Positions 7,716 to 15,513 are shown, counted from the stretch's first letter. The stretch: 64,000 nt of DNA from a virus (IMGVR_UViG_3300020463_001735:1-64000), one strand, 5' to 3'. Made by a program: numbers and translations. Notes: generated by a model from the letters alone, not told the origin.

Positions 7716-8016
7716 ACTTTCGAGAGGTGTGCAAAGTACATGGCCGGAGGTATTCAAGGACATCAAAGTTGATGTTATTCCAATAGAATATCTCACAACT
7801 ATAAGAGTCATTTTTAAAGATAATAAAGTTTGGGAAATAGATATGCAATCTTCTAGAAATAAACTAGGAGATGATAAAGTTTTGGAAGATGTACTACAAG
7901 AATTATTCAACGAATATGAAAATAGTATAGGAAATATAGACTTTAGACTCGATACAGAACGATTAAAAAATGATATACAAAAGCGAACTCGTGTGTTTAT
8001 GAAGAAAGGCAAATGA
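7696..8016 (+). CDS. Unknown phage protein, 106 aa
   Basis: I take ATG 7696 (MPPKKDKLSRGVQSTWPEVF) because this beginning fits related phage proteins I recall; the frame also extends upstream to 7645. The body has DVIPIEYLTTIRVIFKDNK and an acidic helical region, and the end is basic (KRTRVFMKKGK). Function is unknown. It is the last gene before a late promoter and the fibre gene. Confidence 0.72.
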   Translation: MPPKKDKLSRGVQSTWPEVFKDIKVDVIPIEYLTTIRVIFKDNKVWEIDMQSSRNKLGDDKVLEDVLQELFNEYENSIGNIDFRLDTERLKNDIQKRTRVFMKKGK

Positions 8017-8026
8017 ACTTAAAAGG

Positions 8027-8034
8027 CATAAATA
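8027..8034 (+). promoter_or_regulatory. T4-like late promoter octamer CATAAATA
   Basis: CATAAATA lies in the 49-base gap between the 106-aa protein and the fibre gene, 32 bases before ATG 8066. The leader carries AGGAG at 8053-8057, eight bases before the start. It fits the NATAAATA late consensus. Confidence 0.75.
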
Positions 8035-8065
8035 TACATAGCAGAACGAATCCAGGAGTATAGTA

Positions 8066-9283
8066 ATGGCTTTACAGATAAGACGTGGTACCGACGCACA
8101 GAGACAAGGAATAACACCTAAAGCAGGTGAACCAATCTTTACAACAGATACAAAAAAGTTGTTTATAGGAGATGGATCAACAGCTGGTGGTGTTATTGTA
8201 GACACAACAGGTAGTCAATTAAGTGATATAATCGAAGATACAACACCACAACTAGGTGGGTCATTAGATCTCAATAATCAAAATATAACTGGAACAGGTA
8301 ACATTAACATTACCGGACAAATTTCTGCTTCTTCTATTGATCTAAAAGGTTCTATATTTGCTGATGATTCAACACTGCTCGTAGATGGTATTTCTGGAAA
8401 AATTGTTGGTCCTGTAGAATCTAACGTTATCGGAAATGTTACTGGCAACGTAACAGGTAATGTTACAGGTAATTTGACAGGTGATGCAAATGGTAATCAC
8501 TCAGGTACATTTGATGGAACAGTTACAGCAGTTGGTCAGTTTGAAGGACAAGTTTTAGGTTCAATCTTTGGTGATGATAGCACTATGTTAATTGACGGTG
8601 TAAACAATAAAATTGTTGGACGAATTCAGACTACAGAAATTATAGATATAGATGCAAACGCACTTGCTTCTGGTGTAAATGCACTAAGAACAACAGGATA
8701 TATGCAACCAACTGGTTTAAATTCAGGTATAGGAATACAAACAAAGGCTGCTAGAAATAGTGGATCAAATACTCCTGTTACATTACAACCAGGAGACTTT
8801 ATCAAAGATATTATTGCAGCAGGTTATGATGGCACAGACTATACCACTTGTGCTGTGATTAAAATGGGCACAGACAAATATAAAACTATCCAAACAGGAA
8901 AGATGGCTGGTAGAATGATCTTTACAGCATATAAAGATGACGGTACATTTGGTTTAGATACTATTATGGTTTTCCAAAGTGATGGTAAATTATCAATTGG
9001 TGCTGGCGACAATCCTCAAGCTAAATTAGATGTTGCTGGCGATGGAAAATTTACAGGCACAGTAAATGCTCCAGCTTTCCAAGGTGATGTTACCGCAGAC
9101 GATTCAACTGTAATGTTCAACAGTAACACAGGACAAATTACTGCTCCAGGCACTGTAACCCTTGCTAGTTATACAACTACAGCAAGAAATGCATTAACGG
9201 CTGCTAACGGCATGATAATTTATAACACAACTACAAGTAAGTTAGAAGCATATGCTGGCGGTAGTTGGGTAGCTTTACACTAA
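8066..9283 (+). CDS. Tail-fibre-like virion protein with Mtd-like N-terminus
   Basis: This is a 405-aa structural protein. Residues 1-45 (MALQIRRGTDAQR, ITPKAGEPIF, KKLFIGDGS) match the N-terminal domain shared by the major tropism determinant of Bordetella phage and many fibre proteins. The middle is repetitive: a GNVTG tract and three blocks of the form DDST-x-hydrophobic (near residues 98, 170 and 345). The C-terminal 35 residues (MIIYNTTTSKLEAYAGGSW) are a cap seen in fibre and tip proteins. It probably contributes to host contact. It sits at the left edge of the metabolic island, and its stop overlaps the convergent gene by 4 bases. Confidence 0.78.
   Translation: MALQIRRGTDAQRQGITPKAGEPIFTTDTKKLFIGDGSTAGGVIVDTTGSQLSDIIEDTTPQLGGSLDLNNQNITGTGNINITGQISASSIDLKGSIFADDSTLLVDGISGKIVGPVESNVIGNVTGNVTGNVTGNLTGDANGNHSGTFDGTVTAVGQFEGQVLGSIFGDDSTMLIDGVNNKIVGRIQTTEIIDIDANALASGVNALRTTGYMQPTGLNSGIGIQTKAARNSGSNTPVTLQPGDFIKDIIAAGYDGTDYTTCAVIKMGTDKYKTIQTGKMAGRMIFTAYKDDGTFGLDTIMVFQSDGKLSIGAGDNPQAKLDVAGDGKFTGTVNAPAFQGDVTADDSTVMFNSNTGQITAPGTVTLASYTTTARNALTAANGMIIYNTTTSKLEAYAGGSWVALH
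8435..8494 (+). repeat. 12-bp coding repeat (NVTG units)
   Basis: Four tandem 12-base units encode N-V/L-T-G, plus a diverged fifth unit (DANG), inside the fibre gene. Units differ at synonymous sites (GTT/GTA, GGC/GGT), so they are maintained at the protein level. Such NVTG runs are typical of beta-structured fibre shafts in marine phages. Confidence 0.7.
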
Positions 9284-9936
9284 GTTTTTTTTTCGTAATT
9301 TTCTACTACACGTTTTTGCCAAGGCACTGTAAAGTCCCACATATTCACAGTTTCATCACTTTCAACTGATTCTATTGCTTTTTCCCAGGGCACTGTCATT
9401 AAATGTGTCTTTAGTATCATTCTTTCATTATCAGTTGCATTGGCAACACCATGAAAACGATTAACATTTAAAAAACTTGGATTAAAATATTCGTGGCTTT
9501 CAATTTTATTAGATGGTTTGTTATCTAATGTGTCATAAAAATCAATTACTGTTTTACCTCTAAGTGGAATGTTAAAAGCACTAAGAGCCCTAAAATTGAC
9601 AGCAGTATGTGGCGGTAGTAATCCTCCAGGAGGAAACCAAATAAAAGTAAATCTTATTACATGTTTTATTTCATCCCAGTTTAATTTGACATCAGATTTT
9701 ATTGCAATATTTGTTACCCTGGCATATAGTTCGTTCCATAACGGAATATTACAATCATAACACAAATTATAGATTGTTTGTTTTGTTGCATCAGTTCCTA
9801 TAACAGCATGATCTCCTATTTTAGATTTTACTTTTGTTTTAAAAAAGTGATCTAATTCTTCTTTATCCGATTCAAAGAAATCATAACCTTGTGTTTCTGC
9901 ATATCTATCTTCAAACTTATATCTAAAGTTACCCAT
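9280..9936 (-). CDS. 2OG/Fe(II) oxygenase-like protein, AspH-like
   Basis: This 218-aa protein has the cupin-type arrangement of aspartyl/asparaginyl beta-hydroxylases: FPPGGLLPPH (H110), then FRALSAFNIPL, and a second histidine H162 in RFHGVANATD followed by R172. The residue two after H110 is Ala, not Asp, so the usual HxD carboxylate is missing. Mammalian AspH also binds iron with only two histidines, so activity is plausible. It is the last gene of the minus-strand oxygenase operon, overlaps the upstream gene by 8 bases, and converges on the fibre gene. The Shine-Dalgarno is GGGAGG. Substrate is unknown. Confidence 0.65.
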   Translation of the reverse strand: MGNFRYKFEDRYAETQGYDFFESDKEELDHFFKTKVKSKIGDHAVIGTDATKQTIYNLCYDCNIPLWNELYARVTNIAIKSDVKLNWDEIKHVIRFTFIWFPPGGLLPPHTAVNFRALSAFNIPLRGKTVIDFYDTLDNKPSNKIESHEYFNPSFLNVNRFHGVANATDNERMILKTHLMTVPWEKAIESVESDETVNMWDFTVPWQKRVVENYEKKT

Positions 9937-10777
9937 TGTTTACCTCCCAACAATTTTCATAGTCAAAACTTAATCTATACAAATATCTATCTCCTTCAAC
10001 TGCATTACGTTTATGAATACTATGGAACTGATCCATAAAAATAAAATCTCCAGGTTGCCAATCATCATGATGCCAAATATATTTGTCTTGAAAAATGTGT
10101 GCCATTAATTTATCAAAGATAGGTTGCTTGTCTAACTTCTCTTCTTTACTGTCTCTAAGCCACATTTCTCTGATGTAATGAAATGTAAAGTATAATCCTT
10201 CATCACCATCATAAGGATGTGTATATACCAAAGGCTTGGTAACACCATATTTAAAATCTCTTGCGCCGCCTTTAAACATTTTTAATTCTTTGTCATCTTC
10301 GTCTAAGTCATAAAATGTTCCGTTTTCAAATTTGAATGTACAATCTATTTGTTTGTAAAAGTTTTTATCTTCTGCACTTAAATCTCTATATGCTTGTCTA
10401 GTATCACAAAAGCTGGTTACACTATTTTCGCCAGGACGTACACAATAAAGGGCTACACAGCATTCTTTGCCGCTTTTCCTACCATTACCATTACTATGCC
10501 AATCCAATTCTTTGTCTGCAAATATACCAATTTTCTCACCGTCTTTGCGTTCGTTAGTGACTCTAAACAAGCCAGGATAATCTGGGTGCATAAAAAACTG
10601 CTCTGGTTTAAGTATATTACCAATTAGTTCACATACTCTAAGTATACCTGCTTCGTCTAAATTTTGATTTCTAACAAGTACTACATTATCTTTTACAATG
10701 TTCTTACCCCAATCTTGAACTTCCGTATCTGTCATTTTGTCAAAATCAATTTCGTATCTTACAGCATCCATCTGCAT
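9929..10777 (-). CDS. TauD/TfdA-like 2OG/Fe(II) oxygenase with altered HxD
   Basis: This 282-aa protein follows the TauD layout: an N-terminal VLVRNQNLDEAGIL block, the proximal iron motif at residues 94-96 in LDWHSNG, and the distal histidine H255 in FMDQFHSIHKR, placed 6 after Asp as in TauD, with arginines R264/R268 that could hold 2-oxoglutarate. The proximal motif reads H-S-N, so the metal-binding Asp is replaced by Asn. It may have altered chemistry or activity; a halogenase-like role (which uses Ala/Gly) is not indicated. ATG 10777 has AGGAG ten bases upstream. It overlaps the neighbouring gene as TAATG. Confidence 0.7.
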   Translation of the reverse strand: MQMDAVRYEIDFDKMTDTEVQDWGKNIVKDNVVLVRNQNLDEAGILRVCELIGNILKPEQFFMHPDYPGLFRVTNERKDGEKIGIFADKELDWHSNGNGRKSGKECCVALYCVRPGENSVTSFCDTRQAYRDLSAEDKNFYKQIDCTFKFENGTFYDLDEDDKELKMFKGGARDFKYGVTKPLVYTHPYDGDEGLYFTFHYIREMWLRDSKEEKLDKQPIFDKLMAHIFQDKYIWHHDDWQPGDFIFMDQFHSIHKRNAVEGDRYLYRLSFDYENCWEVNNG

Positions 10778-11505
10778 TAGTTATTTTCTCCTAATAAAAT
10801 TTTTTTTGGATTTTGTGTTTTTCCGTTTACGTAATTACGCCACAGTACAGCATTTTCGAGTTCAACATTAAACTCTTCTTTACTTAATTTACCTATACTA
10901 AAATTTCCTACAGTGTCCCAAACATCTGCAACAAGATGCCATCTATCTGTTTTTCCGTTATTTTTAACATAATGATAAGGACTTACATCAGCCATATAAC
11001 AACCACCTTCTTCTAATTTGTATGTGTGATCACCATGAACAAAATCCGTGCCTTCTGTAACTATAGGTATATGCAATTTAAACCCGCCGCCATCACTGTG
11101 CTTATGTATAATACCCTGTGGTGGCAAATAAGATAACCTTACTCTTCTAGGATTCATACCCTTTTCATATAAGAAATTAACAATTTGTTTCCATATACCT
11201 TTACAAGCAATAGTTTCTACTTCATAGTCTAACATATGATATATTTTATGTTGCCTAGCATAATCTAAATTAAAATATATACGAGGATTAGGATTGGTTT
11301 TATCTTGTTCTGAATAAGGAGGATCTTGTAATCCGACGTTAAAATTAAATCCATTATATAGACTACCATCTTGTGAAGTTATACACAAACCATGTAATCC
11401 TCCTTTTTGGATATCATTTGATTTATTTTCTTTTAATAGATCGTATAGTTCTTTTTTTAATTGTTTTGTGTCAAACTTCCAACTATTTTTTACCACATAG
11501 TTCAT
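10777..11505 (-). CDS. 2OG/Fe(II) oxygenase-like protein (AspH/cupin type)
   Basis: This 242-aa protein has a clear iron site: HKHSD (H136-x-D138) after YLPPQGII, the distal H178 in SPYHYVKNNG, and R188 in TDRWHLV. This matches the beta-hydroxylase-type double-stranded beta-helix. Its N-terminal part has GLCITSQDGSLYNG, echoed in the 14247-14879 protein (GLSITSADGGLSG), so the two are probably paralogues. ATGA-type overlap links it to the upstream gene. Likely reaction: hydroxylation using 2-oxoglutarate and O2; substrate unknown. Confidence 0.72.
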   Translation of the reverse strand: MNYVVKNSWKFDTKQLKKELYDLLKENKSNDIQKGGLHGLCITSQDGSLYNGFNFNVGLQDPPYSEQDKTNPNPRIYFNLDYARQHKIYHMLDYEVETIACKGIWKQIVNFLYEKGMNPRRVRLSYLPPQGIIHKHSDGGGFKLHIPIVTEGTDFVHGDHTYKLEEGGCYMADVSPYHYVKNNGKTDRWHLVADVWDTVGNFSIGKLSKEEFNVELENAVLWRNYVNGKTQNPKKILLGENN

Positions 11506-12152
11506 ACAAGTAAACTTTCCTTATTAGGTAAGTTATCGTATGCTATACCAAAAATTAAAACAATTCTTATATTATTAGAAGGATTTACAACTCTGTGCAA
11601 CCATCCTGTATTTACAAAATATGCTTCTCCAAGTGTCATATTTAAACTTACTTCTTCACTTTTTGTTTTCCATTGAAATAAACTTCCTTCTGTCTGTACA
11701 GGAATTTGCACACGGCATAACACACTTGTATCAGTATCTATATGATAGTTAAGTTCATTACCACCGTGCATGACGCTTATACGTGTTCTATAGGGTGTTT
11801 TAAACTTGGTGTTTAAATATTTTTGTATATGATCGCTTTCAATGTCATTTCGCCAAATTGTGTAGTTAGTTTCATTTATAACATCATCTGAAGAGCATTG
11901 TTGTAAAAGGATTTGTGAATAAGTTTCGCTTGCAGTAAACGTATTTTTTACATCACAGTGTTGACTGATTTGATAATTATCACCTCCTAAATCGTTAGCT
12001 TTGTACGAACATGCAATTTGAAAAATTTGATCAACTACTTCTTGTGGTACATCATCAGCTACTGTTCCGTGTGTAAGCATTTGATGTCTTCTAGGTCCTG
12101 TGCCTTTCACTCTGCTTCTACGTGTTTCTTTAATTAAACATTTTTCTGTCAT
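11502..12152 (-). CDS. 2OG/Fe(II) oxygenase-like protein
   Basis: This 216-aa protein has HxD as YHIDTDTS (H137/D139), the distal H186 in GWLHRVVNPS, and R196 in NNIRIVLIFG. The order HxD, about 47 residues, H, 10 residues, R is the usual cupin oxygenase pattern. The N-terminus is basic and Arg-rich (KETRRSRVKGTGPRRHQ). It is part of the nine-gene minus-strand operon with a 4-base overlap to the next gene. Substrate unknown. Confidence 0.7.
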   Translation of the reverse strand: MTEKCLIKETRRSRVKGTGPRRHQMLTHGTVADDVPQEVVDQIFQIACSYKANDLGGDNYQISQHCDVKNTFTASETYSQILLQQCSSDDVINETNYTIWRNDIESDHIQKYLNTKFKTPYRTRISVMHGGNELNYHIDTDTSVLCRVQIPVQTEGSLFQWKTKSEEVSLNMTLGEAYFVNTGWLHRVVNPSNNIRIVLIFGIAYDNLPNKESLLV

Positions 12153-12159
12153 CTCTATC

Positions 12160-12831
12160 CTATCTATTGAAAGCTGGATCTAACCATTCTGTTTTTGTTA
12201 TCGGTCGGCTTACAGTCATTTTAAATAAAGACTTTTCTAGTAACTGTGTATATAGTGGATTTTGTTCTCCATGCCAAGGAGATCCGATACATAAAGTAAT
12301 TTTTTCCTCAGGATCAGGATCAATGCTATGTGCATGACTGCCGTCCATTGCATAGCTGTTGTAATATTCAGGAACGTATATTTTGTTATAATTTTTATCA
12401 ATAAAATATAATTTACCAATATTTCCATTTAACACAATTCGGTACTTATATTGTAATGTTCCTATTTCAGATTCTGCACTATCCAGATGAATATTTAATC
12501 CTGTATGAGGATTAGTCCTTAAAATAGTTACCCGTCCAGGAGGAGACATAAAAGGAAAAATTTTTTCTTGGCAGATTTTTTGTATAGTAGGACATTTTTT
12601 TCCTGCTGTAGTGTATTCAAATTGTCCTTGTGTTGTATCAATATGTGTACCGTCATTTAGTTCTACCCTACCGCCCATTCGTCCGCCGCCGTTGTAAATG
12701 GCTATCATGCGGCAACCTCTAAACTCGTTCCAATGATGTACGTCTGCAGATAATTCTAGTACCTCTTGTAGCATGGCTTGTCTTTCGATATCTGTAACAG
12801 CTATGTCAAGAGCGGCAAATGTAAAACTCAT
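12160..12831 (-). CDS. 2OG/Fe(II) oxygenase-like protein
   Basis: This 223-aa protein contains NIHLDSAESEIG with HxD at H115/D117, preceded by ILRTNPHTG, and a downstream AMDGSHAHSIDPD segment offering H166 or H168 as the distal ligand. The final arginine is less clear than in its neighbours; K177 may serve. The N-terminal GCRMIAIYNGGGRMGGR segment is distinctive. It overlaps the desaturase stop by one base (TAATG). Family assignment rests on the motif pair and on the operon context. Confidence 0.6.
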   Translation of the reverse strand: MSFTFAALDIAVTDIERQAMLQEVLELSADVHHWNEFRGCRMIAIYNGGGRMGGRVELNDGTHIDTTQGQFEYTTAGKKCPTIQKICQEKIFPFMSPPGRVTILRTNPHTGLNIHLDSAESEIGTLQYKYRIVLNGNIGKLYFIDKNYNKIYVPEYYNSYAMDGSHAHSIDPDPEEKITLCIGSPWHGEQNPLYTQLLEKSLFKMTVSRPITKTEWLDPAFNR

Positions 12832-13547
12832 TAATTAACCTTTATTAATTTAATAAACCATTTAGTAGGATCAAACTCCCACCATTTTTGCCCTATTTCA
12901 TAACTCCCAGCACGTCTGTGATGATTGCGGTGCCAGCCCTCTCCAGCAGTAAGTATATTTGCAATCCAACTGTTATTTGGTTGTGCATTCTTATGTCCTA
13001 AAATGTTTAATATTCCGTACCCATGAAATGCTAAAACTACCGGCATAGCATAACCAAATATCATAAGCAAAGGATCAATTAAACTAAAAACTACAATTAT
13101 ACCAATATTTAAATGAAAATAATACTTGTGAAAGAATCTAAGTAAAGAATCTTGTAATAGTCTTTTTATAAACTTACGTTTAATTTTAAATCCATATCCC
13201 CATGTGTTTACGTATACTGCCCATATACCTTTTACACTGTGACTATGTGGATCTAACTCTGTATCACTGTGTGCATGATGTTGTCTATGAGTAGCGGCCC
13301 ATGTCATTGCAGGACCTGCACCTGCAAACATACCTAATATATTTACTGCCCAAGGATACCATTTGCCTGCTTCAAAGGTTTTATGACTGTAGTATCTATG
13401 ATAACCACCACTTATTGCCACTATAGCTATTATATACCACCACAAAAAAGCGCCGATGAACATCCACAATTCTCCGAACATAAATGCAGGTATTAGCATC
13501 AAATGACAAAATGTATGATTAATTAAAAGTTTTGTTGTGTTTTCCAT
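12831..13547 (-). CDS. Fatty-acid desaturase (delta-9 / stearoyl-CoA type)
   Basis: This is an integral membrane di-iron desaturase of 238 aa. The three histidine boxes are intact: HRYYSH at 50-55, HRQHH at 87-91 and HRNHH at 206-210, within GEGWHRNHH. Hydrophobic segments at about 15-45, 67-83, 145-165 and 168-185 fit the four-helix topology. The family introduces a cis double bond in acyl chains bound to CoA or lipid. At 238 aa it is somewhat short for the family. It lies among 2OG oxygenase genes in one operon, so it may remodel host membrane lipid or make an acyl group for a cluster product. Confidence 0.88.
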   Translation of the reverse strand: MENTTKLLINHTFCHLMLIPAFMFGELWMFIGAFLWWYIIAIVAISGGYHRYYSHKTFEAGKWYPWAVNILGMFAGAGPAMTWAATHRQHHAHSDTELDPHSHSVKGIWAVYVNTWGYGFKIKRKFIKRLLQDSLLRFFHKYYFHLNIGIIVVFSLIDPLLMIFGYAMPVVLAFHGYGILNILGHKNAQPNNSWIANILTAGEGWHRNHHRRAGSYEIGQKWWEFDPTKWFIKLIKVN

Positions 13548-13548
13548 A

Positions 13549-14247
13549 TTAGTATTTATTTGGTTGTTTATCTACTGGGTATGCAACACTGATATTACTA
13601 GCAGTGCCTTCCTTTACAGCCTGTTCTTGGCCGCTTACTAAGTACTCTTTAAATTTAATATATTGCGGATTGTCACCTTGAATATGTTGCCACTTGTCAT
13701 TAGGATTTGCTTTTAGCTTCCATTCACGTAACTCAGGACGCATATTTACTGGCGCACAAAGTTCAAACCTTTCATTACCAGAACCAGGACAAATTTTGTG
13801 ATAGTAATGGGTTGCATTTAAATACCAAACAGTACCGTTCGGCACTTGAAGATTAAAAATGTCCTCACCTGTATCTACATCAATGTTTGCGTTACCTTGC
13901 ACTGTGACGTGAAACTGTCCATCTAGATAGTATCTATCTTTGTGCCAGACACTCATTTCTTCACTGTCATCAGAAGTATATGCAAGCACTATCCAATCTA
14001 CCTCTAAAGGTTTTTGATATATTTTTTCAAACTCTACAGCATGTTTATCTACTACTTGTGCAAATTCTTTGATAATAGGCAGTTGACTTGTCTTATGAAA
14101 ATGCCAAGTTTTATATGTGTGAAAAAATTTCCCACTAATATTACTTGACTCTGTCATAGGAAAATTGTCAATAATATATTTGCATTGTTCTAAGCACCAT
14201 TTAGGATCAAACTTATCAAAAATAGTATGTGTTGGTCCTATTTGCAT
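13549..14247 (-). CDS. 2OG/Fe(II) oxygenase-like protein
   Basis: This 232-aa protein has VWHKDRYY (H102/D104), then HVTVQGNANIDV and a distal-histidine segment NATHYYHKICPG (H147 or H150), with R160 in NERFELCAPV. The GxxxxL..GTVWYLNA order is typical of cupin-type 2OG oxygenases. A C-terminal tail of about 60 residues past the core is unusual and unassigned. The AspH-like gene upstream overlaps its ATG. Substrate unknown. Confidence 0.68.
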   Translation of the reverse strand: MQIGPTHTIFDKFDPKWCLEQCKYIIDNFPMTESSNISGKFFHTYKTWHFHKTSQLPIIKEFAQVVDKHAVEFEKIYQKPLEVDWIVLAYTSDDSEEMSVWHKDRYYLDGQFHVTVQGNANIDVDTGEDIFNLQVPNGTVWYLNATHYYHKICPGSGNERFELCAPVNMRPELREWKLKANPNDKWQHIQGDNPQYIKFKEYLVSGQEQAVKEGTASNISVAYPVDKQPNKY

Positions 14248-14879
14248 TATGCAAACTCCACATTTTTTATTACAAAATCAACTGTTTCAGGCACAGTTTT
14301 AACATTTAACACTACCCAATAACTAGGATCGAAACTTGCATTAAACAGTGTATGAACTTTTGCTGTGTTTAAAAAATGCATGTGACCACTAGTCCAATGT
14401 AAAATTTTATTATCTAAAATAAAATGTACTCTAGGAGCATTAAAATTTACAAGAGGCATAATAATTCTAAAACTACTAAAATCTTTTCCGTAAAAATCTC
14501 TATGCGGCGGAAAAAATCCTCCTGGATTTAATTTAAGAATATGGCTTCTAAAAATTTTATCTTTTATAGGCTTAATTAACGTATTTAATTTTTCATATTC
14601 TAAAACAGGTGTAGGAACATTAAAACTATCTTCTAACCAATTGGTTCCATGTTCCTTGTTATATTCTTTGAGAGAATCTAAGTCAGGTCTGCCTGACAAA
14701 CCTCCATCTGCACTAGTAATGCTAAGTCCCCATCTGTCTACATTTTTTCTTGGATTATATCTTACATATTCAAAATTTTCCTCGGTCCAGTCAACAAAAG
14801 CATCTGTATCATGTAGATTAGGACTTAGTAGTATTTGATCTCCATAGGCTGTAAGTGTAGAATATAATTCTATTGACAT
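14247..14879 (-). CDS. 2OG/Fe(II) oxygenase-like protein (AspH/cupin type)
   Basis: This 210-aa protein has PGGFFPPHRDFYG with HxD at H126/D128, R138 in SSFRIIMPLV, and distal H176 in NTAKVHTLFNAS. The N-terminal GLSITSADGGLSG block resembles the 10777-11505 protein, suggesting duplication within the operon. The start ATG 14879 overlaps the end of the GNAT-like gene by 10 bases. Confidence 0.72.
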   Translation of the reverse strand: MSIELYSTLTAYGDQILLSPNLHDTDAFVDWTEENFEYVRYNPRKNVDRWGLSITSADGGLSGRPDLDSLKEYNKEHGTNWLEDSFNVPTPVLEYEKLNTLIKPIKDKIFRSHILKLNPGGFFPPHRDFYGKDFSSFRIIMPLVNFNAPRVHFILDNKILHWTSGHMHFLNTAKVHTLFNASFDPSYWVVLNVKTVPETVDFVIKNVEFA

Positions 14880-15436
14880 TCATTTTCCTTTTTTGTTTTC
14901 CATTCATCTATTGATAGACTAGGCAATTTTATATCTTGTCCTTTGTATATAACACTTTGAAAACAATTTGTACTATCTTCATTGCAGGTTCTTAGCATCA
15001 AAGGATGTAATTTCCAAGAGCTATCTAGTTTGCTTGCTAATCTATTTAATGCTTTTCTCCTCTTAAGATCTTGCATACTAATAAAAACAGTGTCGTATGT
15101 ATTTAAATAATTTAGTTGGGCTTCGGCTAAATGTATGGCAGGAGTACGCTCATTTGTATCGTAATAAAGATGACTTCTTCTATGTGCAGGATTGTAATAG
15201 GTCCTAGTTAACAATCTATAACACCCATTGTAAAATTCTTGTATTGTTGCAAATGCTATTAGTTCTTGTTTTTCGACCAAAAAGAACCATTCTACAAATC
15301 TAGTTTTGTAAATTTCTGGAAGTCTATCGAACCAATCTGTGTTACGCCAGTCACCCGGATAACACAGTCTTTTAAAATATTCTAGTTCAGCTAGGAATCT
15401 ATCCTCACCAAATTCTTGTAAAGTTTGTATGTGCAT
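14870..15436 (-). CDS. GNAT-like acyltransferase (tentative), first gene of oxygenase operon
   Basis: I take ATG 15436 (MHIQTLQEFGEDRF), 188 aa; a longer frame to 15496 would run through both -10 and -35 boxes of its promoter. Residues 50-80 (FFLVEKQELIAFATIQEF, then CYRLLTRTYYNP) resemble the central strands of GNAT-fold acyltransferases, but the acetyl-CoA loop is not clear. It is the promoter-proximal gene of the minus-strand operon and has both a sigma70-type promoter and a late octamer upstream. The assignment is tentative. Confidence 0.5.
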   Translation of the reverse strand: MHIQTLQEFGEDRFLAELEYFKRLCYPGDWRNTDWFDRLPEIYKTRFVEWFFLVEKQELIAFATIQEFYNGCYRLLTRTYYNPAHRRSHLYYDTNERTPAIHLAEAQLNYLNTYDTVFISMQDLKRRKALNRLASKLDSSWKLHPLMLRTCNEDSTNCFQSVIYKGQDIKLPSLSIDEWKTKKENECQ

Positions 15437-15443
15437 TTTTATG

Positions 15444-15472
15444 TTGACTTTTCTATTTATTAATGTTATTAT
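15444..15472 (+). promoter_or_regulatory. Sigma70-type promoter for the plus-strand biosynthetic operon
   Basis: TTGACT (15444-15449), 17-base spacer, TATTAT (15467-15472; five of six matches). It points at the operon starting at 15514, with a predicted leader of about 35 bases. Its -10 almost coincides with that of the opposite promoter. Confidence 0.75.
15454..15461 (-). promoter_or_regulatory. T4-like late promoter octamer AATAAATA
   Basis: On the minus strand AATAAATA lies 18 bases before ATG 15436, between the sigma70-type -10 and the start codon. It would give a very short late leader. It suggests the oxygenase operon can be read in both early and late phases. Confidence 0.5.
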
Positions 15473-15496
15473 ACAACAATATAGCCTTACTGTCAA
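15468..15496 (-). promoter_or_regulatory. Consensus sigma70 promoter for the oxygenase operon
   Basis: On the minus strand TTGACA (15496-15491), a 17-base spacer, and TATAAT (15473-15468): a perfect match to the consensus at both boxes and spacing. The -10 overlaps that of the divergent plus-strand promoter by five bases. Confidence 0.85.
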
Positions 15497-15513
15497 GTAA
15501 ATATTGGATGCAA

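Noticed and set aside
7641-8012. 123-aa minus-strand ORF opposite the 106-aa gene
   Set aside because: Same interval as a supported plus-strand gene, no Shine-Dalgarno, and Ser/Phe/Leu-rich shadow composition.
8435-8494. Short regular repeat, considered as CRISPR-like
   Set aside because: Units are 12 bases with no spacers and encode NVTG in frame inside a fibre gene.
9284-9296. T-run after the fibre gene as a terminator
   Set aside because: There is a run of T but no G+C-rich hairpin before it, and it lies inside the convergent gene's C-terminal Lys codons.
13553-13560. AATAAATA on the minus strand before the desaturase
   Set aside because: It is produced by the terminal Asn-Lys-Tyr codons of the upstream oxygenase and sits 5 bases before ATG 13547, so chance coding sequence is the simpler explanation.
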